Source: Rosistilla ulvae (GTDB taxonomy: Bacteria; Planctomycetota; Planctomycetia; Pirellulales; Pirellulaceae). Taken from it: a stretch of 64,000 nucleotides of DNA. Within the stretch, counting starts at the first letter, position 1; every line of letters begins with the position of its first letter. The translations under genes and the position numbers were made by a program. The notes under the pieces were generated by a model. That model made no database searches, had not been told where the DNA came from, and saw only the letters and a list, made by a program, of their open reading frames with translations. Where the stretch lies: positions 2,666,001-2,730,000 of the forward strand of contig NZ_CP036261.1 in the NCBI RefSeq assembly GCF_007741475.1, written 5' to 3'. Positions 16,459 through 25,817 of this stretch are shown piece after piece.

Positions 16459-17280
16459 GGGTGCCACGGGCTCGGCCCGTGATTCGTTCGGCTGCACTGC
16501 CACAGCCAGTGGCACACGGGGCCGAGCACGTGTTGGAATTCGGGGTGCCACGGGCTCTGCCCGTGCTTCACTCGACTGCACTGGCAGAGCCAGTGGCACA
16601 CGGAGGAGAGCACACGTTGGAGTTCTGGGTGCCACGGGCTCTGCCCCTGTTTCACTCGGCTGCACTGGCGGAGCCAGTGGCACACGGAGGAGAGCACATG
16701 CTGGAATTCGGGGTGCCACGGGCTCGGCCCGTGCTTCACTCGACTGCACTGGCACAGCCAGTGGCACACGGAGAAGAGTACACATTGGAGTTCAGAGTAC
16801 CACGGGCTCTGCCCCTGTTTCACTCGGCTGCACTGGCGGAGCCAGTGGCACACGGAGGAGAGCACACGTTGGAGTTCTGGGTGCCACGGGCTCTGCCCCT
16901 GTTTCACTCGGCTGCACTGGCGGAGCCAGTGGCACACGAAGGCAAGCACACGTTGAATTTCGGGGTGCCACGGGCTCTGCCCGTGCTTCACTCAGCTGCA
17001 CTGGCACAGCCAGTGGCACACGGAGAAGAGTACACATTGGAGTTCAGAGTACCACGGGCTCGGCCCGTGCTTCACTCAGCTGCACTGGCACAGCCAGTGG
17101 CACACGAAGGTCGAGCACGTGTTGGAGTTCAGGGTGCCACGGGCTCGGCCCGTGCTTGGCTCTGCTGCACTGGCAGAGCCAGTGGCACACCAAGGTCGAG
17201 CACGTGTTGGAGTTCAGGGTGCCACGGGCTCGGCCCGTGCTTGGCTCTGCTGCACTGGCAGAGCCAGTGGCACACGGGGG
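16459..17280. repeat. Tandem array of ten 84/85-bp hairpin units
   Basis: Unit starts (GTGCCACGGG or GTACCACGGG) fall at 16461, 16545, 16629, 16713, 16797, 16881, 16965, 17049, 17134 and 17219: seven steps of 84 bp and then two of 85. Each unit holds two near-perfect hairpins, CGGGCTCNGCCCG and ACTGGCNNAGCCAGT, and is bounded by GTGCCAC and GTGGCAC. Because 84 is divisible by three, long spurious reading frames cross the array on both strands; these are not genes. It lies between two genes on the minus strand (the VWA gene ends at 17418; the esterase starts at 16364). Confidence 0.95.
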
Positions 17281-17417
17281 TGGGCGCAAGCGTCTTGGTT
17301 CGTTGGACAACGCCGCGTTAACGCACACCGGTGGATACCTCAAATCGCAACTCGGACTTGCCCTGCGACACTTTTCCTGCGTGGCGCGCCGCTTCGATAT
17401 CAGGCGGCATGTCTCGG

Positions 17418-20400
17418 CTACGATTCGTCCGACTTTCGCCGCGCCGCCCGCTTCGCTTCCAGTAACCGCTCGGTGTAGCTCTTCTCTTCTTTTTGTGGTT
17501 CCATGCTGGCTGGAGTTCCCGCCGACGGTCGATTGGTCGACGTCGTCGCGGCAGCGGATGTCGAGCCGCCCGGCGTCGGATCGCCTCGCGGTTCGAACCG
17601 CGTTGCCGAGCGGCGGCGATCGAGTTCCTCGTTGATCTCCAGCTTGCGGCTGCGCAGCGCCGCCATCCTCTCGGTCTGTGAGTTCTCCGCGTCGCTGGCT
17701 TGCCCGCGACGGGAGGCCAGCAAGCGGCCGATCCAGCTGAAATCGATCGCCACGCGGCGGATAAAGACATCGCCCAGGAAGATGCAGCACCCGGCCAACA
17801 CAAACAGCGGCCAGACGTCGCGGATGCTGCGGGCATGCGCCAGTCCGCCGCGGAAGGTGGCGTGATCGGTCAGCGCCCCGATGCTCGACTTTTCCAACGG
17901 CTCGGTCAACTGGCCCGCTTCGCCACCGTTCGGCTCGGTATCGGCGAGCGCCTTCAGCAACGCTTCGTTGACTGTGCGGACGCGGAATTCGTTGCTGTAG
18001 GGAACGGTCACACCTTGCGACAGCGGTGCTTCGCCGGCGGCTGGCACGACGTTTAAGAAGTAGCTGCCCGATTCATCCGCCGCAAATTCACCGACGTAGC
18101 GCCCCGGCGCGACCTGTCGCATCTGCAGCGGCAGCGGGCTGAGATCGGGGCCGATCGCCGACGCATTCATATCGAGAAAGTTGAGAAAGTCGTCCTCTTT
18201 GTCGAGCGCTTCGACGACCACGCGAACGCGGCCATCTTCAACTTTGGTCGCCATCGTGAACTTGCCGGTGTCGCCGCTGGGTCGCATGATCCAACGGACC
18301 AACTGGCTGTAAAACTTGTCGTAGCCATCCCACTCGGGCCAATCGGTTGCCCAACGTTTGCCGGTGTCGGTTGTCATCACCGCGGCGCGGCCCAGCCCGT
18401 AGGTCCAAGCGGCGAGGATGGTTTGGTTGTCGGGCTGTTCGGGCATCGGCGATCGGATCAAGACCTGAGCCAACGGACTCTGTTTGATTTCGGTCAGCAC
18501 AAATCCCGAGATCGGTGGCAAGGGGGCGTCGATCCCTTCGAGGACCGGATGTCGCTGGGAGATCTGAGGCGTGGCGCCGCCGGGCGGTTCGTAGACCAGC
18601 GGACGCGAGACGCGACGGGCTTCGCGTTGATAGATTTTGGGAAGCGCTTTGGGGCTTTTGGCTTCGTAATATTTGCCGCCGGTATCTTTGGCGATGTCGC
18701 GCAAACGATTGCTGCCGATCGTTCCATGCGATGCGACCGCGACGGTGCTGATCTTGATCCCCGCATTGGCGAATCCGCGGATCGTTCCGCCAGCCGCCGG
18801 GCTGGGATCGCCATCGCTGATGATGATGCAATGTTTCAGAGCGGCTTGGTTGGCGTTCAACGCAGCGAGCGTCATCTGCATCGCAGGATCGAATTGCGGC
18901 ATATCGCCCGGCGTCATCCGGCTGACCGCTGCCAGCATCGATCTGCGATTCCCGCTGCCGACCGGCAGCAGCCCCGTTCGTCCGCCCCATAACCATTGGT
19001 CGCCGCCGGCGGCCCAGTGGATGATGCCGCAGTAGTCGGCCGGCCCCAAGGCTTCGATCGCGCTGCGTGCGACCACCTTCTGCCAGTGATTGCCTTGAGC
19101 CATCTCCGAGGCGTGCATGATCATCGCCAACGCGCCGATCGCTTGGACCTTGGTGTTGCGGATCTGGAAATCGACAGGCATCGCCTCTTCAAGCTTCGTT
19201 CCCGCCCAACCGCCGGCGCCAAACGCATCGGGTCCGCCGAGCATCAGCAGGCCGCATCCGAGCTGTTGCGTGTTGCGGACGAGCATCTCGATGTGATCGT
19301 CGTCGAATCCGCTGATCGAATCCGCATCCTCGCCGCTGGTCCGCGGCACGCCCGCTATGATCACCGCGTCGTAGGCCTGCAGTTCGGCCATCGACGTAAA
19401 CAGATTGTTGCTGGGCATGACGACGATCTCGATGTCCGCTTTGCGCAGCGTCTCGATCATCTCGCGATATTCATCCGGCCTGGCCCAATCTTCGATCAAC
19501 AGCACGCGTCCCTTGCCGCGAACGTACGTGTAGGCCGACGCCTCGTTGTTCTGGCTGACCGCATCGCTCGCCGGATCGTCGGGGACAAAGCGGGCTTTAT
19601 AGGTATAGGGAGCCGGTTGGTCGATCGTGTGTCGCAGTGGAAAGACAGTCGGTTTGTCGGGATCCAACGTGATCGGTTCGTTCAGCAGCACCTGTTCGTC
19701 GCTGCCAAGTTTGCGAGTCACCTCCAACCGCCCCGGGATCGGTTTCTTCGATTCGCCGCCGGGAGAATAGTTATTGATCACCACGCGGGCTTCAAACGGT
19801 TGGCCGCGACGAATATCGGGAGGCAGATCGATCTTTTCGACCAGAACTTCCGACGTCGCATCCAACTGGACCGGAACGACATCGATCCCGATGCCAGCTC
19901 TGGCGATTCGCGATGCCAGCTGACTCGCGTTGCCGAGGTTTTCGTTCCCATCGGTCACGACGACGATCCGCCGCGAGGTGTCGTCGGGCATCGCCGCTTG
20001 AGCCAACTTCAGCGCCGCCTCGAGATTGGTGGCATCCTTGCGGCCAAGATAACTTTCCAACCGACGGAGATCGGGAATGTCGTCGTCAAACGGTGGGATC
20101 TCCACCGCCGCCTCTTTACCAAAGACGATGATTCCCGCCCTGTCGGCGCGAGCTGTGTTGCGTTGGGCGGCGACGTTGCGGATCACGTATTGCAGCATCG
20201 CATCCCGCTTGGCCACCGGGATGCTCTCGCTTTGATCCAACAGATACATGACCGTCATCCGGTCATCGGTCCAGACCAGCTGTACCCCGGCCAACGCCAA
20301 GACGATCGCCGCGGCAACAAGCGTTCGCAACAGCAACGCAAAAGTCCGCCGCACCGGCCCCAGCAGCGCCAGTCCGCGATAGCTGGCGAGCCAAAACACC

Positions 20401-20462
20401 GGAATCAATATCAGCAGGGCCAAGTAGCCGGGATGCTCAAAGCCAAGCCGTAGGCCAAACAT
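17418..20462 (-). CDS. Membrane-anchored von Willebrand factor A / glutamine-amidotransferase-like protein
   Basis: A 1014-residue protein with two N-terminal membrane helices (about residues 12-30 and 37-62), then a VWA domain. The MIDAS residues are DQSES near residue 79, a threonine in DATNLEAAL and VVVTDGNEN. A long middle part holds a class I amidotransferase-like fold (DAVIIAGVPRT, GCGLLMLGGPDAFG, with the cysteine GCG). A second VWA-like half (IIISDGDPSPA) follows. A last helix lies near residue 930 (WPLFVLAGCCIFLGDVFI) before a charged cytoplasmic tail. It resembles BatA/BatB-type and large planctomycete VWA proteins. I chose the ATG at 20462, preceded by AAGGAA about ten bases upstream. 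Role is unknown; metal-dependent protein binding is likely. Confidence 0.8.
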   Translation of the reverse strand: MFGLRLGFEHPGYLALLILIPVFWLASYRGLALLGPVRRTFALLLRTLVAAAIVLALAGVQLVWTDDRMTVMYLLDQSESIPVAKRDAMLQYVIRNVAAQRNTARADRAGIIVFGKEAAVEIPPFDDDIPDLRRLESYLGRKDATNLEAALKLAQAAMPDDTSRRIVVVTDGNENLGNASQLASRIARAGIGIDVVPVQLDATSEVLVEKIDLPPDIRRGQPFEARVVINNYSPGGESKKPIPGRLEVTRKLGSDEQVLLNEPITLDPDKPTVFPLRHTIDQPAPYTYKARFVPDDPASDAVSQNNEASAYTYVRGKGRVLLIEDWARPDEYREMIETLRKADIEIVVMPSNNLFTSMAELQAYDAVIIAGVPRTSGEDADSISGFDDDHIEMLVRNTQQLGCGLLMLGGPDAFGAGGWAGTKLEEAMPVDFQIRNTKVQAIGALAMIMHASEMAQGNHWQKVVARSAIEALGPADYCGIIHWAAGGDQWLWGGRTGLLPVGSGNRRSMLAAVSRMTPGDMPQFDPAMQMTLAALNANQAALKHCIIISDGDPSPAAGGTIRGFANAGIKISTVAVASHGTIGSNRLRDIAKDTGGKYYEAKSPKALPKIYQREARRVSRPLVYEPPGGATPQISQRHPVLEGIDAPLPPISGFVLTEIKQSPLAQVLIRSPMPEQPDNQTILAAWTYGLGRAAVMTTDTGKRWATDWPEWDGYDKFYSQLVRWIMRPSGDTGKFTMATKVEDGRVRVVVEALDKEDDFLNFLDMNASAIGPDLSPLPLQMRQVAPGRYVGEFAADESGSYFLNVVPAAGEAPLSQGVTVPYSNEFRVRTVNEALLKALADTEPNGGEAGQLTEPLEKSSIGALTDHATFRGGLAHARSIRDVWPLFVLAGCCIFLGDVFIRRVAIDFSWIGRLLASRRGQASDAENSQTERMAALRSRKLEINEELDRRRSATRFEPRGDPTPGGSTSAAATTSTNRPSAGTPASMEPQKEEKSYTERLLEAKRAARRKSDES

Positions 20463-21337
20463 GTCGGATATTCCTTGCAGGAAGAGAAATCGTCGATTGG
20501 GTGAATGGACATCGCCGTGGCATTGCTGCCTTGGAATCCCTTCGATTTCCCATTGTATCGCGTCTTCGCCAGCGGGTAACACTCCGCCCTGAAACAGTTG
20601 CCAGGGCTATTCAGTGTTTCAAACTGGAGCGTCTCTGGAAATGGTAACCCGACGGGGAAACGAGGCAGCGTGTGACTTTCTCGCTTACGCGTCGGGTTAT
20701 CGTGAGCGTCTACGCCCAACGACTGAATGAACCTGAAACAGTTGCAACTTGCGACTCGACCTGACTGCCAAGCGAGATCAGGTGATTGCAGTCGGCAGCT
20801 TCTTGCAGAGACGCCATTGCCCGACACCCTGCGTTGGCACAAGAGGGAGAACGGCCCACGGCACTGCAGCGCGTTACAACCAAATGTCTCGCGTTCTCAA
20901 TGGGCGTCGAGACGTCTAACGCTCTGCGACGCAGAAGCTTGCGCAATTTTCGAATTATCACAAATTAATCGCAGTACAAACTGCTACGACGCGCGTTCTC
21001 AAAGTAACCAAAATTGTTCATTTCACAGAAACTTGTTCGCCGAAACGCGGTTGAATGTTAGAATGGATCAGACAAGCTGTTACGAAACCGTCAAGCTTGA
21101 CGGTACCAGCCGGTCTGTTTCGTTCGTTGACTATTCAACGATCTCTCCTACATGAGATTGCCCGGTAGGATTCGCCCGCTTCTTCAGCGGAGCGAGTCAG
21201 GATGCGTGCCTTTTTGAATTCCTTGCTTGGCACGCATTGGATTGCTGTTCCTTGTTCACAGAAGCACTGGCTAAAGGTCTGCACTTCGCGCCTCGAGGCT
21301 CGGTCGCTAACGTCCCTTTTTAACGGAGCATCATTTG
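20463..21337. other. 875-bp divergent intergenic region
   Basis: No protein-like open frame is convincing on either strand. CTGAAACAGTTGC occurs twice, starting near 20590 and 20730. The block around 20671-20712 (GCTTACGCGTCGGGTTATCG) looks like a dispersed element. An AT-rich stretch near 20950-21030 and a TAGAAT box at 21059-21064 suggest the promoter of the DUF1559 gene, followed by a perfect palindrome at 21087-21104. Confidence 0.5.
21087..21104. promoter_or_regulatory. Perfect 18-bp palindrome, candidate operator
   Basis: ACCGTCAAGCTTGACGGT is identical to its reverse complement. It lies about 23 bp downstream of a TAGAAT box and about 230 bp upstream of the DUF1559 start, a position suited to a repressor site or to a hairpin in the leader RNA. 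No regulator is encoded next to it. Confidence 0.5.
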
Positions 21338-22360
21338 ATGCCAAAACGAATTCGAACTGGTTTCACCCTAGTGGAACTACTTGTTGTTATCGCTATTATC
21401 GGTATTTTGGTCGGCTTGTTGTTGCCCGCGGTCCAAGCCGCTCGCGAAGCAGCTCGCCGCATGCAATGCAGCAACAACCTTAAGAACGTCTCTCTGGCTT
21501 GCCACAACTACCACGACACCTACAAAACGTTTCCGACCGGCTGGGTCAAGCAATCGCTCCCTACGATGACGACCGCCGAATCAAAGTGGAGTTGGGGGGC
21601 TTTGATTTTGCCATTTATCGAGCAGGCGCCATTGCACGATCAATTAGACGTCGGGGGCACCCGCATCGCGACGGATTTAAACAATGCCACAACGCGTGCG
21701 TTGATGCAGATTCCGATCAGTACGTTCAAGTGTCCTTCGGATGTCGCCCCTGATCTCAACAACCAAACCTATCGCACGTTGCGCGATACGGCAGCGGCTG
21801 ACATCGAGGTCGCCTCGAGCAATTACATCGGCACCAACTCCATCGGCGACGTGATCATCAATGGGACGATGGGCGGAGTATCGGGTGGCACCTCGGGCAG
21901 TGGGCGACAAGGCCTATTCCTGGAGAACACCGGCGTCCGCTTCCGCGACATCACCGACGGTACCTCCAACACGCTGTTGTTCGGGGAACGTCGCTGGCAA
22001 CACAGGGTTTCCACCAGCGGAGCAGTCCTCTACGACGCAGCGGCGAATGTGTTTGGCGTTCGTCACACTGACACCACCACCGTGGCGGCTCTAAATCAAT
22101 CGATCGGTTCGGCGGTTGGAACCTCGCGCGGCCGAATCAACTACAGCCTCGATGTGCAAGACGTCGCCAATGTCAGCTTTTCGAGCTACCATCCCGGCGG
22201 AGCCCAGTTCGCACTGGCTGACGGCAGCGTGAAGTTCGTCACCGAAACGGTTGAGTTCAGCGGCAACTCGCTTCAGCAAAATGCCGACCCAACCTTGGTC
22301 AACAGCGTCTTCGAAAAGATGATCGCTCGCGACGACGGCCAACCTTTCCAAATGCCGTAA
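21338..22360 (+). CDS. DUF1559 prepilin-like protein
   Basis: A 340-residue planctomycete hallmark protein. The N-terminus has the type IV pilin/pseudopilin cleavage site and hydrophobic helix (TGFTLVELLVVIAIIGILVG, with cleavage expected after the glycine). The DUF1559 domain follows, with AREAARRMQCSNNLKN near the start and the H-X-G-G...DGS end motif (SYHPGGAQFALADGSVKFV). The paralogous family is large in planctomycetes and is thought to be exported by a type II secretion/pilus-like route; the job of each member is unknown. I prefer the ATG at 21338 over the TTG just before it; a GGAG sits about 11 bases upstream. Confidence 0.92.
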   Translation: MPKRIRTGFTLVELLVVIAIIGILVGLLLPAVQAAREAARRMQCSNNLKNVSLACHNYHDTYKTFPTGWVKQSLPTMTTAESKWSWGALILPFIEQAPLHDQLDVGGTRIATDLNNATTRALMQIPISTFKCPSDVAPDLNNQTYRTLRDTAAADIEVASSNYIGTNSIGDVIINGTMGGVSGGTSGSGRQGLFLENTGVRFRDITDGTSNTLLFGERRWQHRVSTSGAVLYDAAANVFGVRHTDTTTVAALNQSIGSAVGTSRGRINYSLDVQDVANVSFSSYHPGGAQFALADGSVKFVTETVEFSGNSLQQNADPTLVNSVFEKMIARDDGQPFQMP

Positions 22361-22574
22361 CCCGAACAACGGTAGAGATCGCGGCGGTTCACCCCCTGTG
22401 ATGTCCCGCGATCGACCATTGCACACCTCGACAGCGGACCGAATCGATTCGGCCCGCTGTTTTTCGTTTCCGCTGCGTTGGCGCGGCGGCGGCTTGCTTG
22501 CAAATCGCGACAGATTCGATAGCGTATAGCTCAACGATCACAGCGTTTCCCACCCCAAATCCAACGAGCCCTCG

Positions 22575-23930
22575 ATGTCGTCACCTCGTCTTGCCCTCCA
22601 TTGGCAAATTCTTCTGGGCATGCTCGCCGGGCTACTCTTTGGGCTGCTGGCGTCTCACTTCGGCTGGACCGAATTCACGACGAACTGGATCAAGCCGTTT
22701 GGGCAGATCTTCGTCAACATGCTGAAACTGATCGCGATCCCCTTGATCATCACCTCGCTGATCAAAGGCGTCTCCGATCTGCAGGACATCTCCAAATTCT
22801 CGCGGATGGGCGGTCGCACGATCCTGTTGTATCTGTGCACGACCATCGTCGCGGTCACGTTGGGGCTGGTGGTTGCCAACGTGGTTGCTCCGGGACGTTC
22901 GATCACCGAACAGACCCGCAACGATCTGCTGGGTAGCGCCGGTGGCGGTCCCGGCGGCGAAGGGCAATCGCAACAGATCGACAAGATCAAAGCCGAAGCT
23001 GCGGCGACCAAGTCGCAGGGGCCGTTGCAACCGCTGGTCGACATCGTCCCGGACAACATCTTCTCCGCATCGTCGTCGAATCGGAACATGTTGCAGGTGA
23101 TCTTTTTTGTCGTCTTCTTTGGAATCGGCCTGATCCTGATCCCGAAGGATTCGGCCAAACCGGTCAAAGACTTCTTCGACGGCTTAAACGAAGTGATCCT
23201 CAAGCTAGTCGATCTGATCATGCTGGCAGCCCCCTTTGGCGTCTTCGCGCTGTTGAGTGCATTAATCGTCGACGCTCCGGGTTCGGACCTGTTGATCGCC
23301 CTTTCGGTCTACGCCTTCTGCGTCCTTCTGGGGCTGGGCCTGATGGCGTTTGTCTTTTATCCAGCCTTGGTTGTGATCTTCACCGGCCGCAGCTATGTCT
23401 CGTTTTTCCGTGGCATCTCGCCGGCACAACTGCTCGCCTTTTCGACAAGCTCCAGCGCCGCGACGCTACCGGTGACGATGGAACGCGTGCAGGAGCATCT
23501 GGGAGTCGACGAAGAGGTGGCCAGTTTTGTGCTGCCCGTCGGAGCGACCGTTAACATGGATGGCACCAGTCTGTATCAAGCCGTCGCCGCGATGTTCATC
23601 GCTCAAGCCTATAACATCGACATGACCCTCGGCGATCAAGTCACGATCGTCTTGACCGCCACCCTGGCTTCGATCGGTTCCGCAGCCGTGCCGGGTGCCG
23701 GGATGGTGATGTTGGTGATCGTGTTGGGCGCGATTGGCGTCCCCGAAGAAGGTCTGGCGTTGATCTTCGCCATCGACCGTTTGTTGGATATGTGTCGGAC
23801 TACCGTGAACGTGACCGGCGACGCGACCGTGGCGATGCTGATTGCCAAAAGCGTCGGCATGCTTCACGATCCGTCCGTCGACCACGATCCGACGGCAAGC
23901 GAAGTCCTGACGAAGGAGCAGCCTCAATGA
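22575..23930 (+). CDS. Dicarboxylate/amino acid:cation symporter (DAACS family)
   Basis: A 451-residue inner-membrane symporter of the GltP/DctA/GltPh fold. The re-entrant loop motif SSSAATLP is present, followed by GATVNMDGTSLYQ, the second loop (GSAAVPGAGM) and the ligand-binding helix DRLLDMCRTTVNVTGD, whose Asp and Arg contact substrate and cation. A loop of about 45 residues rich in Gly/Gln/Lys (around 118-160) is inserted between helices 3 and 4, as in several bacterial members. Likely substrates are C4-dicarboxylates, glutamate or aspartate. Its stop overlaps the start of the acyl-CoA dehydrogenase-like gene by 4 bp. Confidence 0.92.
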   Translation: MSSPRLALHWQILLGMLAGLLFGLLASHFGWTEFTTNWIKPFGQIFVNMLKLIAIPLIITSLIKGVSDLQDISKFSRMGGRTILLYLCTTIVAVTLGLVVANVVAPGRSITEQTRNDLLGSAGGGPGGEGQSQQIDKIKAEAAATKSQGPLQPLVDIVPDNIFSASSSNRNMLQVIFFVVFFGIGLILIPKDSAKPVKDFFDGLNEVILKLVDLIMLAAPFGVFALLSALIVDAPGSDLLIALSVYAFCVLLGLGLMAFVFYPALVVIFTGRSYVSFFRGISPAQLLAFSTSSSAATLPVTMERVQEHLGVDEEVASFVLPVGATVNMDGTSLYQAVAAMFIAQAYNIDMTLGDQVTIVLTATLASIGSAAVPGAGMVMLVIVLGAIGVPEEGLALIFAIDRLLDMCRTTVNVTGDATVAMLIAKSVGMLHDPSVDHDPTASEVLTKEQPQ

Positions 23931-25024
23931 ATCAACCCGCAGACAATGCAGCCGTCGAAGTCGTGCAGGCTCCCGATTCCGCCGCGATGGACGCCTTGTG
24001 CGATCGGCTGCAGACGCTCGCCGACCAGACCGACCGCAGTGGCGAGTGGCCCGCGGCGCAGTTGCAACTGTGTGCCGCGGCGGGAGTCTTTCGTTGGTTT
24101 ATGCCGACCACCGCGGGCGGGTTCGGATGGTCCGACGCCGATCAAACGCGAGGTTATCTGCGGTTGGCCGCTGCCGATCTGACGACCACGTTTATCATCA
24201 CCCAACGGATGGGAGCCTGCCGCCGGATCGAAGGCTGCGAAAACGAAGCCCTTCAAAAACGCTGGCTGCCGCCGCTGTTGGATGGCAGTCAATTTGCGAC
24301 GGTCGGAATCAGTCACCTGACGACCAGTCGCCGCCATCTGAGCACGCCGGTGCTGGGAGCTGAAGCTGTCGGCGACGGCTATCGCTTGTCGGGTTACAGC
24401 CCCTGGGTAACGGGTGGGGCGCATGCGGATGTGATTGTTGTTGGGGCGACGCTCGACGACGGCCGGCAATTGTTGGCAGCGGTCCCCACCGATCGCCCAG
24501 GCGTTGCCGCGCAAGCCGGTATCCCATTGGTTGCCCTTTCGGCCAGCGCGACCGATCGCGTCGATCTGCAAGATGTCGCGATCGGCCCCGACGATTTGAT
24601 CGCCGGACCGATCGAAGATGTGATGAGTCAAGGCGTCGGCGCGGGGACGGGCGGTCTGCAAACGTCGACTCTGGCGATTGGGCTATCGAAGGCGGCTGTC
24701 GATTTTCTGACGGCCGAGGCGCAACAACGCGAAGCCCTGCTTCCGGTCGCCGAGCAACTGCAGACCGAGGTCCGCAATTTAGAAGTCGATCTGTTGAGTG
24801 TCGCCAGCGGCAACCAGGTCTGTTCGACTGCCGATCTCCGTGGCCGGGCCAATCGGTTGGCGCTACGAGCCTCTCAGGCGGCGTTGACGGCAGCCAAAGG
24901 AGCCGGCTTTGTCCAGGGACATCCCGCCGGACGATGGTGCCGCGAAGCGCTCTTCTTCCTGGTTTGGAGTTGCCCGCAACCGATCGCCAACGCGCACCTG
25001 TGCGAATTGGCGGGGATCGAATAA
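23927..25024 (+). CDS. Acyl-CoA dehydrogenase-like flavoprotein
   Basis: A 366-residue protein with the acyl-CoA dehydrogenase order of domains. The helical N-terminus includes CAAAGVFRWFMPTTAGGFGW, the beta middle domain has GISHLTTSRRH and SGYSPWVTGGAHADVIVVGA, and the helical C-terminal half is shorter than usual (family length is about 380-400). I do not see the conserved catalytic glutamate context, so it may be a divergent or flavin-dependent monooxygenase-like member. The start overlaps the symporter stop in an ATGA, so the genes are translationally coupled and the imported acid could be related to its substrate. Confidence 0.78.
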   Translation: MNQPADNAAVEVVQAPDSAAMDALCDRLQTLADQTDRSGEWPAAQLQLCAAAGVFRWFMPTTAGGFGWSDADQTRGYLRLAAADLTTTFIITQRMGACRRIEGCENEALQKRWLPPLLDGSQFATVGISHLTTSRRHLSTPVLGAEAVGDGYRLSGYSPWVTGGAHADVIVVGATLDDGRQLLAAVPTDRPGVAAQAGIPLVALSASATDRVDLQDVAIGPDDLIAGPIEDVMSQGVGAGTGGLQTSTLAIGLSKAAVDFLTAEAQQREALLPVAEQLQTEVRNLEVDLLSVASGNQVCSTADLRGRANRLALRASQAALTAAKGAGFVQGHPAGRWCREALFFLVWSCPQPIANAHLCELAGIE

Positions 25025-25038
25025 ATCGCTAGCAGGAG

Positions 25039-25059
25039 TCGCGGCGCGGGACGCCGCGA
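25039..25059. terminator. Hairpin between convergent genes
   Basis: Perfect 8-bp stem TCGCGGCG-CGGGA-CGCCGCGA just after the acyl-CoA dehydrogenase-like gene and before the convergent pgl end. There is no long T-run, so termination is probable but not certain. Confidence 0.45.
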
Positions 25060-25079
25060 TGGTTTCCATCCTTCTTGCG

Positions 25080-25817
25080 CTACGCCGTTTCTGGCATCGC
25101 ATCGATAGCGATCATCCATCGCAACTTGCCGGCCGACGGGCGGATCAATTGCGATGGGAATTCCGCCGGAGCTTGTCGATCGCCCCAGACGTGTTGCAGC
25201 GCTTCGCGCTTCCCGGCACCACCGATTAGGAACCAGACGTTGCGAGCGGAATTGATCGCCGGAGCGGTTAGCGTTTGACGGAAGGTATCAAACTTTTCAA
25301 CCCAGTTTTCGACAAACAAACGGTCGCTCGAGTCGATCGCTGTCGTTTGTGGGAAGAGCGACGCGGTGTGCGCGTCGTCTCCCATTCCCAGCAGCACCAG
25401 GTCCCACTGGAGTGAATCGCCGCCGAACTGCGCCTTCAACGTCGCTTCATATTGAAGCGCCGTCGCCGCGGGATCGGCTGGATCGATCGGCACGCGGAAG
25501 ACGTTCGCCTCGGGAATCGGCACGTGATCCAACATCGCCTCGCGGACCATCCGGAAATTGCTGTCGTCGTCCTCGGGCAACACGTTCCGCTCGTCTCCCC
25601 AGAACAATTCGATCTTGGCCCAATCGAACGCCTGTTGGTTCTCGGCCATCAATCGATACAGCAGCTTCGGCGTCGAACCGCCAGCCAGCGCGATCCGGCA
25701 GACGCCGCGAGCGGCGATCGCGTCGCAGCACAGCGGAATCAGGTCGTCGCAAGCCTGGCGGCTGATGCTGGCGATGTCGTCAAAAACTTCGAGCGATCCG
25801 AGCGTCGGTTTAGTCAT
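25080..25817 (-). CDS. pgl: 6-phosphogluconolactonase
   Basis: A 245-residue cytosolic enzyme that hydrolyses 6-phosphogluconolactone in the oxidative pentose phosphate pathway. Family landmarks are LAGGSTPKLLYRLM near residue 45, ELFWGDERNVLPEDDDSNF near 75 and LGMGDDAHTASLFP near 140, the last with the catalytic histidine. Length matches the family. The ATG overlaps the TGA of a small upstream reading frame (shared ATGA), so expression is probably coupled to it. Glucose-6-phosphate dehydrogenase is not in the window. Confidence 0.92.
   Translation of the reverse strand: MTKPTLGSLEVFDDIASISRQACDDLIPLCCDAIAARGVCRIALAGGSTPKLLYRLMAENQQAFDWAKIELFWGDERNVLPEDDDSNFRMVREAMLDHVPIPEANVFRVPIDPADPAATALQYEATLKAQFGGDSLQWDLVLLGMGDDAHTASLFPQTTAIDSSDRLFVENWVEKFDTFRQTLTAPAINSARNVWFLIGGAGKREALQHVWGDRQAPAEFPSQLIRPSAGKLRWMIAIDAMPETA

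Noticed and set aside
16459-17280. CRISPR array
   Set aside because: Units are repeated end to end with no unique spacers, and no cas gene is near. The same holds for the arrays at 11321, 34591 and 47191.
16371-17635. Long open frames on both strands across the 84-bp array
   Set aside because: They arise because the repeat period is a multiple of three. Their translations are copies of the repeat (VPRALP, ATGSAR patterns) in several frames at once, with no start signal or domain.
20411-21155. Open frames of 83-143 residues in the region before the DUF1559 gene
   Set aside because: Residue composition and lack of a start signal fit chance frames; they cross the dispersed repeat and the palindrome.
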